From: Xanthoparmelia taractica | Lineage: Eukaryota; Ascomycota; Lecanoromycetes; Lecanorales; Parmeliaceae | Direction: 5' to 3' | Assembly (NCBI GenBank): GCA_033085395.1 | Contig: JANQBS010000086.1 | Span: forward strand, 1 to 64,000 | DNA length: 64,000 bases | Shown: positions 32,977-43,741 of the stretch, in pieces | How the letters are laid out: each line of letters begins with the position of its first letter | How positions within the stretch are numbered: the first letter of the stretch is position 1 | The notes under the pieces: model-generated | The model's database searches: none | What the model saw: the letters and a program-made list of their open reading frames with translations, nothing else | Told to the model about the DNA's origin: nothing | Made by a program: the position numbers and the translations under genes

Positions 32977-35911
32977 TCAATACCTCTCGATGAGCCAATT
33001 TCGCCTCTTCACCGGTTCCATCTTCTGTAGCATCTCGCTCTCTGCTCGTTTCACCATTACATAGATATCCACGGCTGACTTGCCAAGAACGTGTCGAAGC
33101 TGCTCGTCCGCCTCTAGAGAGCTCAGCGCTTCACCTATGCTTTTCGGAAACTGTTTGGTGATTCCAAGCTCCTCTCTTGCCTCGGCTGTCAATGTTGAGG
33201 GGTCACTCGGGCAATCTTTCATTTCCAAGGGCTCTTTATCTAAGATACCCTGCAGTCCTGCTCCAATGATCGCTGCCAGGACCAGGTATGTGTTTGACAG
33301 GCCATCTACACATCTAATCTCGAAATGGGAACCTTCAATCCTTCTCAGTGGCGTTTCACGATTCTGTGTACCCCTATCTCCTAACATCAGCGCCACCAGG
33401 CCTCACGGTAGAGACAGTGCAATGGGAAAAGGTCAAAGCACATGCCTAGTATGTCGAAGGAGGGGGGAAGAGAGTTGGTTACGTGAGCGATCTTACCATG
33501 TAATCCAGGTACTGCCCGCCCATACGCCGTCCGCCACCCGTTCGTAGCTGGCGTCGTTCGAGTACGAAAAAGCTGCAATGGCCTTCATGTGCTTCAAAAC
33601 TCCTGCATAGAATACCTCCCAGTGGTGAGCAGGCGTCAAAGAGAAATGAATGTGTGCTCCAGTGCCGATGCTTTGGGGATGAGGCTTGGGGAACAAGGTT
33701 GCTCGCATGCCAGCGTTTGCAGTGGCCGATTGAATGATCTCCTTCGCAGCCACAAGTGCATCCACAGCGAGGACGGGAGACAATGGACCCAAAATGAATT
33801 CGAATTGGCCGGCACTGCTCTCCGGGTGAAACTGCTCGAGGATTAGGCCGGCACGCTCCAAGTGCTCGAATATGGTCTCTATAACGCCCATAAGATCGTC
33901 CGAGTGGAGTGCCCGAGCGGTAGACCAAGCGTGACCCTCATCTATTGGGATGCTGCCATATTTGAATTCACCATCTTTGATCTCTTTGCTCATAAAAACG
34001 ACTTCGATTTCAAATCCAACCAGGAATTCCACACCATGAGCCCCTGCTTTCTCAACTTGTTTACGAAGCGATGTCCTGGGGCAGAACGGCAGTTCCTCTC
34101 CATTCTCTCTCCGAAATTCGCACTGTACGGTTGCGTATCCTTTGCGGCTACCTAAGCGCAGGCCTGTTGATTTTGTCGATATCAGCACTTCGTCACCGAA
34201 AAGTAGCAGATCGGTCTAAAGTGGCCAAGAGCGGACGTACCGGCAAATTGAGGGTACATGGTGTACTCGTCCGTTGATGAAAAGCCAGGGCAGATATTAT
34301 CCGATTGCAGAAGGCCAAGAACTGCCTCAACGATGCCAATAAATCGGCCCTCGCTGAACATCCGGAGTGCTTGCTTGATTGGTAGTATCCTTAAACGAAG
34401 AGTGTTTGTGTAATCTAACCACTGAAGACGCAAAAATTGGACGGATGGCTCTTGCTCTAGGAAACGTTGGAGTTCGGCAAAATTATTAGTCCATGAGGCC
34501 TTTGATGGGGTTGTATTCGAAAGAACAGTGGAACGGACCGGTACCATAGGGAGCTTCAAATCGTACAGCTGATTCGCTGTATTGAATAACAGGTCGTGCA
34601 CAACCTTGACTGCCTCTGTAGTTGTTAGGGACCCTCGCCCGATGTACGTACTCAAGACTTTTCGCAGTCCTTCTCGGATCTGTATGACGGCCAAGAGATA
34701 TGTTTCCGGAAACCAGTGACCGTCTTCGCGGCAAAAAATGTCAATCATCAGCTTCTCTATTGAAAAGAAACCAAAGTGTTAGGGATACTGACCAGTGCTC
34801 CATGTCAGTTTTTCGGACGGACATAGTTCCAAAGCCTGTTCGATGACCTTCTCTTGCCCGTACTGACTGACCATGGGAAAGACTTCTCCGATATCAAGCC
34901 AGCAATTGTTATAAACACTTGCGAGGTATCCTGCCTCTCTAGTGAATGGATAAGAAGCATGGAGAAGAACTATGCGAAGTTCCGGGTAACTCTCGATGAA
35001 GGCTTGGAGGTGACTTGGATTAGACATTCCAAGATCGATGCTACCAAGCAATTAATAAAGGAGACACTCCCTGCAAAATGGTCGTAAGAGCTCATACTCA
35101 TTGTCTCCGAGCTAAGACATGGAGCATTAATACCGATCCTATCATGTCTACCACGGGTTTACATACGTACTCCGGTGTGAAATTGAATAGGTTTCTTTGA
35201 TCCGCTGCGCTCTACTACTTTCGCGGTCACATGAACAAGGTAAGGACTCAGCCGCTCGTCTTCAAATCGGCGCGAGAGTCTTTCAAGGTCGTCGATTGAG
35301 AGGGGGACAACACTCGCATCGCCGTCGAATGCTGGGATTTTGAGACCTACTCTGTAGCAAATAACAGATTTGAAGCCAGCAACCTCGGGGTCAGAAACCG
35401 CTTCCTCGATAGCAGCAGTAAAGCGGCTGATGAAATGGGCATGGATATTGTCACGTTTCTGGGGGGCCAGTCTACGACATTGTTCGAGCTGATTGGCCAT
35501 TATGTCCTCTGCAACCTTCTCAATTCTAACGATCCTTTTGCATTTGGATCGCGTCAGTCGGTCGTGCCAGTCGTACGGATAGACGCTTGACGGGTCCAAG
35601 CCATCATCAATGAGTACCGTCTCAATGCCCAGGAAGCACTTTCGAGCCCAGGCGTTATCGCCTTCTTTTCTCTTCACCTTGAGTGCGTTCTCAACGGCCT
35701 CCCAGATCGGTTCACATTCAAGGATCTCAGAAAGCTGTTTAAGCGCACGAAGATGCGAAAGAGTAGAAGACGCAAACCTGAGAGCGGGACCAGTCGCCTC
35801 GCTGGTGGCGGCCATGAAGTCATGATCGTCAATGGCAGAAGCCAGCAGCAGATTATGCGCATGATGATCGATTATTGGAGTGGTTTCGACGGCCTCGATG
35901 AGAGCATCCAT
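32977..35911 (-). CDS. fluG: FluG: amidohydrolase fused to glutamine-synthetase domain
   Basis: Six exons: 35171-35911, 35098-35111, 34793-35040, 34241-34723, 33497-34163 and 32977-33373 (2550 nt, 849 aa). The N-terminal amidohydrolase-2 domain starts TTPIIDHHAHNLL and includes PIQFHTGLGDNDIDLG and IVLLHASYPFTREAGYLA. The C-terminal glutamine synthetase I-like domain includes ATLFPKPHPQSIGTGAHIHFS, WAGSTWITWGTQNRETPLRRI and EIRCVDGLSNTYLVLAAI. This fusion and length match Aspergillus FluG, needed for the extracellular signal that triggers conidiation. Exon 2 is only 14 nt and encodes the LGDN of the conserved GLGDND loop. Introns are 57-123 nt. The start is the first ATG, giving MDALIEAVE. 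Confidence 0.94.
35098..35111 (-). other. fluG: 14-nt micro-exon of fluG
   Basis: Flanked by TCTTAG on its 5' side and GTATGA on its 3' side (minus strand). It reads CTC GGA GAC AAT GA and restores the family motif GLGDND between flanking exons that are otherwise out of frame. Confidence 0.8.
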
Positions 35912-36252
35912 AGCTACTCCGGCTTCTGAGATGAGCGAGTAGGAGATCTTGATGGAAAAAAAAAACCAAGCAACTTAACGCATCAAATATGATGAAAAGG
36001 AAAATTTCTGGCAGTTTGGTGTTACTTGTGGTGATGATGTTCTCTCGGCAGTTTGGTGGAAGGGAAGGATTCGCGGTCTACTGCCTAGAGTAGGAGGCTA
36101 GCAGCAGGTTGCATGTAGGAGTCATCCAAAATTCCAAATGCAATGTCGCTTGTGAGGGGGCCGCGCTCGCGCCATCATTATGACTGCGTCTTTACTAAAC
36201 CCTCTCATTTTGCATCTTGGACACTCGCATAATGCCGTTGGCATTTCTCAAA
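35912..36252. other. fluG: Intergenic, fluG promoter side
   Basis: 341 bp upstream of fluG and downstream of the pseudouridine synthase. It has an A9 run at 35956-35964 and otherwise nothing recognised. Confidence 0.4.
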
Positions 36253-37784
36253 TTATCCAGTATGCATCCAAAGTAGCTTGCCCGTTTCTACGTCAGAATG
36301 CTCAAGCACTTCCTTCTTTCCGCTAGCATCGCTGCTGATTTCTAGCATTTCTAGACCTTTTACTATATGCAATGGGTCCGTCTCCTCCGATACCTCTGTC
36401 GGTCCAGCCATCCCTGGCGGCGGAAGAGCCCAATCTGGCAGCGGCGTCTCGTACTCCCACCTCCCTTCTTCGCAAGCGTATTTCCTGGCATGCAGGTAGA
36501 TCCCCAGCTCATGCGTACCAGGATCACTGTACAATGGCGTATCACATATGTCGCAGAGATGACCTGTCATCTTCTCGGCTTTCTTCTTGTTGTATTCCTC
36601 CATCATCTCATCATGGTACGCCATCGCCTCTGCGACTTCTGACTTGCCCATTCTCGACAGACGTGAAATAATGTCTTCATCGTTATCTGAAAGAGCGTCA
36701 CCCGCCGCAAGAGATGGGCCAAACACTCGTTGATTGCAATAAATGGGATCGTTAGAAATGGGATGGCCAAGAAACTGTAGGTGTACCCGAAGCTGGTGCG
36801 TGCGACCAGTGACAGGACGACAACGCACAATTGAATGGCCTTCTTTGCCTTTCCACTCCATCTTCGAGTCTCTAATCTTCTCTCTCTGGGATCTAGTATC
36901 TTCCTGTTTCCCTTCGTCCGCAAGGCACTTTTGTGCCGGAGGATAGTAAGCCAAGCGCCTGAACACCGTTCTTGCTTCCTTGCCACTCGCTCTGGCCCTA
37001 TTGAGCCCAAGTTTTGGACTGACTTGCATGACTGGCTGCTCGCATACGATGTCTCCCTCAGGAAACTCTCCAATCACTCTGGCCACATATTCTTTTTTCA
37101 CGCTCCTGCCTTGGATCTGCAAACTTAACTTCTCAGCGGCTCTAGCATTCTTGCCGATAAACATGACGCCACTTGTCAGTCTGTCGAGTCTGTTGCAGGG
37201 CAAAGGGTTCCAGGCATGGCCCCTCTCCGCGCGCATAATCTCAATGAGAGAGTTGAAGTTGTAGCGACCAGCAGGATGGACTGGTACACCAGCAGGCTTG
37301 TTGATGACTATCATATCATTGTCTTCGTGGACTATACCAATGGGCTGGGCTGTTACAGGAGGCTCATGTCGATGTAGCGTATGAGATATAATGTCTCCGT
37401 TCTTGATGGTGGCTTTAACGGTTGATACTCGAAGCCCATTCACAACCACACTGCCCCGCTCTATAGCATCTTTCTGGAACCCATTAGCGAAAGGTACTGG
37501 TCGCGATATCAGATATTATTCACATAGTAAGCTTGTGGCCTATCCCTAAATTCAGTAGTAAAGATATCAAGTAATTCTCTCCCTCGCCATCTCTCCTTGC
37601 AGTAGGTATTATATGTGTAATGATATGGATGCACCTTACGAAGGCCATCTTCAAAATAGTATGGTCGAGGCCAGGGATCACAAGGAGTCGTGACAACTAA
37701 TGGTGGAGCAACGAAAGCCTGCTCATCATCTTTCTGCCGGCTGCTTTTTCGATCTGCCAAGGGCTCAACGGCCGTCAGCACCAT
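36253..37784 (-). CDS. RluA-family pseudouridine synthase (RIB2/PUS9-like)
   Basis: Two exons, 37524-37784 and 36253-37473 (493 aa). Removing the 50-nt intron (GTGAAT donor, CGCTAATG branch, TTCCAG) joins DRPQAYY to KDAIERGSVVVNG, the S4-like entry to the catalytic domain. The domain has IVINKPAGVPVHPAGRY, the catalytic Asp in NRLDRLTSGV (HxLD-type loop) and RPVTGRTHQLRVHLQFLGHP. RYYFEDG-type sequence before the intron is typical of RIB2/PUS8/PUS9 proteins, which make pseudouridine-32 in tRNA. The C-terminal part carries a CDICDTPL Cys pair and an acidic tail and lacks the RIB2 deaminase domain, so PUS9-like is the better guess. It is divergent from the thioesterase. Confidence 0.9.
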
Positions 37785-38013
37785 TGCGGGAATCCGATAG
37801 CCCTTGCGCGCCAGATATGCGGCGATACGAGGCGAGGGAGCCAGTAGAGCCTTTGTATGAGTGGTGGTCTTGCTTTTACTCCTCGTCCGTTGAGAGTACT
37901 TCCAAGGGTTCGTACAGATTTTGGAACGGCTAAATTTCGGCTATATCGTTGTGAGTTCCCCAACTGTCAACGGCGACACGGGAAAAAACCTGGTGAGGGT
38001 TAAAGGGTCTGCG

Positions 38014-38478
38014 ATGCCTTTTGCTCAGCTGAAACAACGAAGTCGCGAGGATTACCGCTATTACCTCGAGTACAGAACACGATGGTCGGACAACGACATG
38101 TATGACCACATGAACAATAGCGTTTATTCCTTCCTATTCGACTCCATCATTAATGCCTACCTGATCGAGCATTGTGGCCTTCGCCCTTCTACGTCTTCCC
38201 AGATTGGCCTCGTTGTTCATTCACATTGCGACTACTTCGGGTCAGTAGGATTCCCCTCAATGCTTGATCTGGGCTTGCGCGTCAACAAGCTGGGAACTTC
38301 AAGCGTCATGTATGAAGTCGGTGTATTCGAGCGCGGGAAGGGGAATGTGAGGGCTGTAGGGGGCTACACTCATGTCTTTGTTGAAAGGCAAACAAACAGA
38401 CCTGCTACTAGTGGAATGTCTGGAGAGACTAGGAGGGGTTTAGAAAAGCTTCTGCTAGATGAGATGCCGAAATTGTGA
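38014..38478 (+). CDS. Hotdog-fold acyl-CoA thioesterase
   Basis: From ATG at 38014 the protein has 154 aa and is one hotdog domain: YLEYRTRWSDNDMYDHMNNS is the 4HBT signature (Asp-Asn-Asp...His-Met-Asn-Asn), followed by LVVHSHCDYFGSVGFP and GGYTHVFVERQT. Family members hydrolyse acyl-CoA thioesters. The frame is open upstream to 37921 but with no ATG there. An alternative model uses ATG at 37857 (MSGGLAFTPRPLRVLPR, like a mitochondrial presequence), an intron 37908-38028 and exon 2 from 38029, giving 167 aa. I cannot choose between them. The 5' end shares a short intergenic region with the divergent pseudouridine synthase. Confidence 0.8.
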   Translation: MPFAQLKQRSREDYRYYLEYRTRWSDNDMYDHMNNSVYSFLFDSIINAYLIEHCGLRPSTSSQIGLVVHSHCDYFGSVGFPSMLDLGLRVNKLGTSSVMYEVGVFERGKGNVRAVGGYTHVFVERQTNRPATSGMSGETRRGLEKLLLDEMPKL

Positions 38479-39481
38479 TGTGTTCTTGACAGTTACTTCT
38501 CACAGTCAGTACTACAAGTCTAAGGATGAGAAAAATCTTACGAAGAAGACAGGCCACATAAATTCCAATAGCGAATACAAGTCGGAAGACATCGCTCAAG
38601 AATGAACAGCGTACAAATGCTCAAAGATTACCACAAGAGTCCAGCCAATGAACACAAGACTTGTAATGAATATGAGGCAGACGACCAACAGAAACCAGAC
38701 GATGACTCGGGCGTGGGGGGGAGGGGGGAATATAAGCCGGACAGTGGATACAAATGAAAAACATGATAATATATGCCGTCTATATGGATCAGCTTAGTGA
38801 CACTGGACCGGAATCAGTTGGCCACTCCTGCCTGGGTCAAGCACCAATACGCCAATACGTCACCATAGATATCAACTTAAGGTGTCGAGTATCTCAACGA
38901 GGATCTCATTTTGAGCTTTCTCCACAAGCATCTACTGGACGCAACTGCTCTGCTGCACTATAGCAGGCCGCTGGTGTGAAGGGAGTCTGTCCAAGACTCA
39001 CAGAATCACTCCAGCAGAAGGCATTGCGGCTTGAATGTGCGAGCGCACAGCCTAGCCAGGCGTGCCAGGCAATGGCGACTACTCGGATGAAAAGTTGTCG
39101 GTTTTGATAGGACACAAACAAGGCTCCTAATAATGGCCATTGAATTCCGGGCTAAGGTAGTTGAATATGAGAGTAGCAATGAAAGGAGAATAGAGCTGAA
39201 GACACCAAAGATAACTGTATATAATAACACTCTAGATCATTATAATCTGAATATCCCAATCATGAATATCTCTTGTGCTTACTTGAGGCAGTTATTCTCG
39301 AGTCACCTCGGTGTAGAGTCCTAGGATTAGCGTTTAAAGTTGGCTTGACCCGCCTCACAAATAATAGTGAATGCCACGTTATCATGATAATGAATTCATT
39401 CTCCTACCTAGAGCGTCCACTCACTGACCTGGGGTATTTATGATCCAACAAGGCATTGGGCCAACTTGTTCATCATAAATT
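38479..39481. other. Intergenic region
   Basis: 1003 bp between two plus-strand genes. It has a G-rich run at 38713-38727 and no convincing ORF, RNA gene or repeat. Confidence 0.45.
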
Positions 39482-40360
39482 ATGGCCCTTCCAACGTTCA
39501 ATACCAAATCGCCAACCATAAAGCGCATCCTGAAAGAAGCCAGTGAACTCTCTAGCCATCCCGACCCATCTTTACACGCCGCCCCACTCGAATCCAATCT
39601 CTTCGAGTGGCACTTCACTCTTCAAGGTCCTCCGTCCACTCCTTACAGCGAGGGTGCATACCATGGCCGCATAATATTACCTCCTACCTACCCACTACGC
39701 CCACCATCCTTCCGCTTCCTAACGCCCTCTGGCAGATTCGAAGTGAACCGCGAGATCTGTCTTAGTATCAGCGGACACCACGAAGAGACGTGGCAGCCTG
39801 CTTGGGGCATTAGAACGGCATTGTGGGCTTTAAGAGCGTTTATGGAGGGAGATGCTAAAGGCCAGGTGGGAGGAATGGAGATGCCCGAGAAGGAGAGAAG
39901 GAGGCTAGCGGGTGAGAGTAGGGCTTGGAGGTGTCAAGGATGCGGAGGGAGGAGCAATGAGAATATATTGAGGGAGGAGGGAGGTGAGCCTGGGGAAGGG
40001 AAACAAAATGAGCACGTCGTGCCCGAAGAGTTAAAATTTGGCTTCAGAGATCAGATGGCAGCTGCTGAGAGTAAAGATGTGGCGAAGGACAAAGGCATGC
40101 AGGTCGTTTCTACGCCTGCTCCGGATCCTTCGCCTACCAGTGCTTCGGCAGCCTCGTTATCACCTCCGACTTCGTCAACACCCGAAGCTATCCACCCAAC
40201 GAGGACAGCCCCTATCATCTCCGCTTCTCGTGCGCCTCCACCGTTGCCTACCGCCGCCCGGCGCACACAGTCGGACGGTGTTCCGGCATGGGTTGACAAG
40301 GCTATTACTGGGCTTGTGGCTGCTTTAGCGGTTATGATTATCAAGAAGATCTTGCTTTGA
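39482..40360 (+). CDS. ubc6: Ubc6-type tail-anchored E2 ubiquitin-conjugating enzyme
   Basis: A single exon of 292 aa. The UBC fold spans about residues 10-125: FEWHFTLQGPPSTPYSEGAYHG, then PPSFRFLTPSGRFEVNREIC with the active Cys at about 93, then LSISGHHEETWQPAWGIRTAL. The longer ISGHHEETWQP loop replaces the HPN tripeptide, as in the Ubc6/UBE2J family. A Ser/Pro-rich linker follows, and a C-terminal hydrophobic segment (ITGLVAALAVMIIKKILL) is the ER tail anchor. With Doa10-type ligases it tags ER and nuclear-envelope proteins for degradation. It starts at the first ATG, with no introns seen. Confidence 0.93.
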   Translation: MALPTFNTKSPTIKRILKEASELSSHPDPSLHAAPLESNLFEWHFTLQGPPSTPYSEGAYHGRIILPPTYPLRPPSFRFLTPSGRFEVNREICLSISGHHEETWQPAWGIRTALWALRAFMEGDAKGQVGGMEMPEKERRRLAGESRAWRCQGCGGRSNENILREEGGEPGEGKQNEHVVPEELKFGFRDQMAAAESKDVAKDKGMQVVSTPAPDPSPTSASAASLSPPTSSTPEAIHPTRTAPIISASRAPPPLPTAARRTQSDGVPAWVDKAITGLVAALAVMIIKKILL

Positions 40361-41350
40361 GCATTTCGGTGTCTGCAGGGCAAAAGGGTTGCATTATACC
40401 AGGTTGTGGCGTGGCGGTATCTATTTTCGCGGGACCTGGGTTAATGATGCATGATTCAATGCTATCGAAATTTCGAATGACGCCTTTGCCTAATCTGACA
40501 CAAGGCCTCGAATGAAACATCTCACCTTGTGACCCTTCTTCACCTTCATTCGTGATGAACTTCACTATGCGCAGTGAGTCTTAGGATGTCTACAACCATT
40601 GCGGAAGACTGCTATCATTCACATTATGAATGCCAAAGAAACACATACTCTGGCCGTGTCAGAGATGAGCAGATAGATCAGGACCGTTAGGCTTTGGGTA
40701 AACGTATCCTGTGATACTGCCTGATATGATTGGTAGAGCTCCCCTGGTGTCAATTCTTTGGGGAAGGCGGACTGCTGACGGCTACGGCTACGGGCTTCCT
40801 CATATGGAGTCTTCAAACCACGATCCTAACGGATGATCTGACTTTATTGCAGTCAATAACCCCTGCCTCCAGGATTCAAACACCACTCACCGAACGCGAA
40901 GGAATCAAAGCTGGGGATGGGAGTCCCTTGAATGACACCGCCTCTCAAAAGCGAAAGCCTTCTAGCCCAGGGTTGTGTGGCGCGGGGAGCTGCTGTCTCG
41001 GTCCTCGACATTACGTGGCCAGCCAGTCGAATAGGCTCGGATTATGTGGCGATTGTGAAATGTGTTATCCTCTTGATGGCCAATAAAACACCGGCTTTCA
41101 AAGGCCAACATCGGAACGTCATGTGATTTGCCGTTGCCATCATCCATTGCACACAGGATAGCCCGCCCAACAGGGTCGGGGCCCAGGTCGGTGTCCACCG
41201 TTGGTATTATAACACTTTGCGAGGCTCCGGATATGTGTCAGTATCCCTTGATCCCACTAAGTCTGCTTCATCTCTTCACTTCGACACCACGCGGCAACGC
41301 GTACACGATTCTTAACCTCCGTCTTCCAATCTCACACCCAACGAACTATC
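40361..41350. other. Intergenic region with weak minus-strand coding potential
   Basis: 990 bp. On the minus strand, 40619-40816 encodes a protein-like segment (TPYEEARSRSRQQSAFPKEL, TPGELYQSYQ), and another ATG frame opens at 41011. The available GT/AG sites do not join the two in frame, so I do not call a gene. It could be a small multi-exon gene. Confidence 0.35.
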
Positions 41351-41704
41351 ATGGCAGATACACTGGTTTATAAACGGCGCAAGGATCTTTCTGGCAACGC
41401 TCTCTTCCGCCTCAGCCTTTACTACATCTACGTCAGCCCCGAGACATGGGAAGTCGCCTCGTTGCTGAATCATCTTGACAAAATCAAACCACGGATAGCC
41501 ACGCAAGAGGTCGAATCTACCTACATCTATTTGCATGATACAGAGCACAGAATGTGGGTCCGAGCCAAAGACATGGCGAGGAAGAAGTCGGAGGAGCTGA
41601 AGCGAATCCTGCGAGATGAAATCGGTTTGGGGCGCGAGAGGTGGGATGTTGACGTGGTGAAGCCCGTGACGCCGATGGCTCAATTAAGGCAGTTCCAGAA
41701 TTGA
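41351..41704 (+). CDS. Small uncharacterised protein, 117 aa
   Basis: One exon from ATG at 41351. It is a charged, mixed alpha/beta-looking protein with no signal peptide or membrane segment. It opens MADTLVYKRRKDLSGNALFR; the middle (STYIYLHDTEHRMWVRAKDM) and a Lys/Glu-rich helix look ordered. I recognise no family. Composition is normal and the frame is well above chance length, with a plausible upstream region, so I take it as real with moderate confidence. Confidence 0.6.
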   Translation: MADTLVYKRRKDLSGNALFRLSLYYIYVSPETWEVASLLNHLDKIKPRIATQEVESTYIYLHDTEHRMWVRAKDMARKKSEELKRILRDEIGLGRERWDVDVVKPVTPMAQLRQFQN

Positions 41705-42399
41705 ATCACCTTTAGGAGCATCGGAGCCATATCATGCATTGAAAGGAGATCATAGGTGGGGAAACTATGGGAACCTCGCTGGAGTGGATAAGACAATCCT
41801 GCAATTAGGCAAGCCGTCATGTCGGCACAGTCCGTTCATGTCTGCGGAGACATAATACAACTAAAGAGCTTATTCGAAACCAAAAAACAACTGCCTCCCT
41901 ATCAAGACCAGGACAACCTGGAACTTTCCGTATCGACAACTTCTGCTCGTTCCTCTGCTACCATCATGAGTTGATATATCTATAATAGACTGCTCAAGGG
42001 CTTCCCATGACTTTGGAACATATATTCCAATCGTGGAAATATCAGCTCATCCTCCTCCCGAGTTGCTAGCACCACTCACCAGCCCCAAATCAGCCAAAGC
42101 CTCTCAGGTATCTGCTTCTCATTACGGGTTCCCTGCCGCCAGCGCTTCTCCCCACTTCCTCACCTTAGGTGAGACACCTGTCTCATCTTCGACTACAATA
42201 TTCTCTTCGTTACTCTCGACGACTGTAGTTACGATAGACTCGAAAACAGAAAGATTGACAGTACCACCTTCGCAAGCCATACTAAACTCATACTCTGCGA
42301 ACGACGCGCCAAATCAATACGGAAAATGTACCAGTGTCGCCGGATTTTGTTGACATTGTGGCATCACACAGGCGAGAGATGCTTCTGCAATTGAGCCGA
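41705..42399. other. Gene-poor stretch with a Ser/Thr-rich open fragment
   Basis: The plus strand is open from about 41979 to 42353 with a Ser/Thr/Pro-rich translation ending GKCTSVAGFC, but it has no ATG and follows an in-frame TGA. It resembles the end of a cell-wall or secreted protein gene that has lost its start. The decayed oxidoreductase lies next to it. Confidence 0.4.
41979..42353 (+). pseudogene. Ser/Thr-rich secreted-protein-like fragment
   Basis: About 125 codons open after a TGA near 41970, with no ATG. Sequence such as TTIFSSLLSTTVVTIDSKTE is typical of fungal wall or secreted linkers. Just upstream, another Ser/Thr-rich piece (LELSVSTTSARSSATIM) ends at that TGA in the same frame. 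This suggests one frame broken by a stop, though a missed intron is possible. Confidence 0.35.
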
Positions 42400-43160
42400 A
42401 AATGCGGAAAGGTAGGCGATGGTATTCCCAGGTCACTGTAGAAGGCTTGGGCCTGCCGTGACATGTACAACTCCATCCAGCAGAAAACCTCCTTGATGGG
42501 TAGGGTTTTTACGCCATTCGGTTTCTTGAAAGATCTCAGCAGTCGCCCGTGATGCAGTTGCTTGCGCTCATACCGAACTTCTTCCCTCCCTGTGAGCATG
42601 GAGTACCTCTTTGCCCTGAAACCTAGCAATCTTCCCACCTGCTCTTGCGTAAACTCAAAGCTGGCTTGGTAACGAAAGTTCTCCACAACACTCCAGGTTA
42701 CCTTCTTGCTGTCCGTGTTGGCATAGCACCAATCGATCAATACTTGAGCATCTTTGACGTTCTTTGCCACGGGCTTCTCCGACAGGACATTGCTTGCCTG
42801 CGGATAATGCGTGACGGATATACTCAGGCTGCTTGGGAACGGAAAGGCTTTCTTTCCATGAGTCGATATCGGAAAGATCAGGCATGAAACGCGGCAACCG
42901 CTGTGATGACGGCTTTGGATGTCGGATCGACTCAAGAGATCGGCCCAGCTGTTCCCAGAGCCTGAGTCGTCAGAGTAAAGTTGGATGTCGCTGTCCACGG
43001 CAAGGCTCCGTACTAATTACAAAGGTCTTGAATATACAGCCTTGACGTTCAGCGCTTTCGATGCGCGGATGGCCGGCTGCTAAACATCAGATCTCAAAGC
43101 CGAGATGATATCTGCATGCTAACGAGGTGTTCTTCAAAAACGAAGATGCCCTACATCATG
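42400..43160 (-). pseudogene. Wrecked Gfo/Idh/MocA-family oxidoreductase
   Basis: Pieces of one oxidoreductase lie in order but in different frames. GIFVFEEHL (near 43125-43150) stands where the NAD-binding GxGIFA motif belongs. AIRASKALNVKAVYSRPL (43025-43085) runs into TAA at 43017-43019; DSDIQLYSDDSGSGNSWADLL (from 42998) follows. A frame change then leads to PEYIRHALSAGK, and another to VLSEKPVAKNVKDAQVLIDW with the family's EKP motif, and VTWSVVENFRYQASFEF. After VGRLLGFRAKRYSML the similarity fades. The surviving 236-codon frame (42288-42998) could be mistaken for a gene. Real enzymes of this family are about 350 aa; there is a stop and at least two frameshifts, and the C-terminal part is gone. 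Confidence 0.75.
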
Positions 43161-43741
43161 TCGCAGGGAGCGAATCAATAGGAGCACGCCATAGAAAACG
43201 TCCGGATCAAGTAATATTTCCTATGATTGCTACGCCTACTATGATTATATACCTTGTTTTACACCACAGCAGATGGTGAGGCTAGACCAAGACAGTATCT
43301 GTAGTCATTTCGTGACTGGTTTTTGAGTTGATCTCGTTCGTGCTAATCTGAAATTATCAGAGCGAAGCCATTGATGGATGGACTGTCCTTGGTGGTAGAG
43401 TCCTGAGTGGGTTATTGTACGCCATCAGGAACTGGGTGCGTGTAAATCCTAGGGCACTATCCCATTCTTGACGCACACATTCGCATCATGGGTTCAGTAG
43501 ACTGGTGAAAAATTAAACTCGTTGATTGCATTTGTACGTTCTGTATGATACGTCTATCAATTTGTACTTCGCCAATGTCATGTCTGTTGCCAGCTTCGAT
43601 CTAAAAGGGGTATCAACCATAAGAGAAAAAAACCCACGACTTCCAAATAAATGCGGATGCAGCATCTAGACATTAACCATCCACAGGCCATGCAAAGTAC
43701 AAAAATCCTTCACCAATTCAGGATATAATATTCTCAACTGT
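43161..43741. other. Intergenic, downstream of the TFIIIC subunit gene
   Basis: 581 bp with no convincing ORF. It should contain the 3' UTR of the TFIIIC gene and possibly further decayed sequence of the oxidoreductase relic. Confidence 0.45.

Noticed and set aside
40619..41011. Two-exon minus-strand gene joining ATG at 41011 to the segment ending at 40619
   Set aside because: The available donors and acceptors do not match in phase, so the model cannot be supported from sequence alone.
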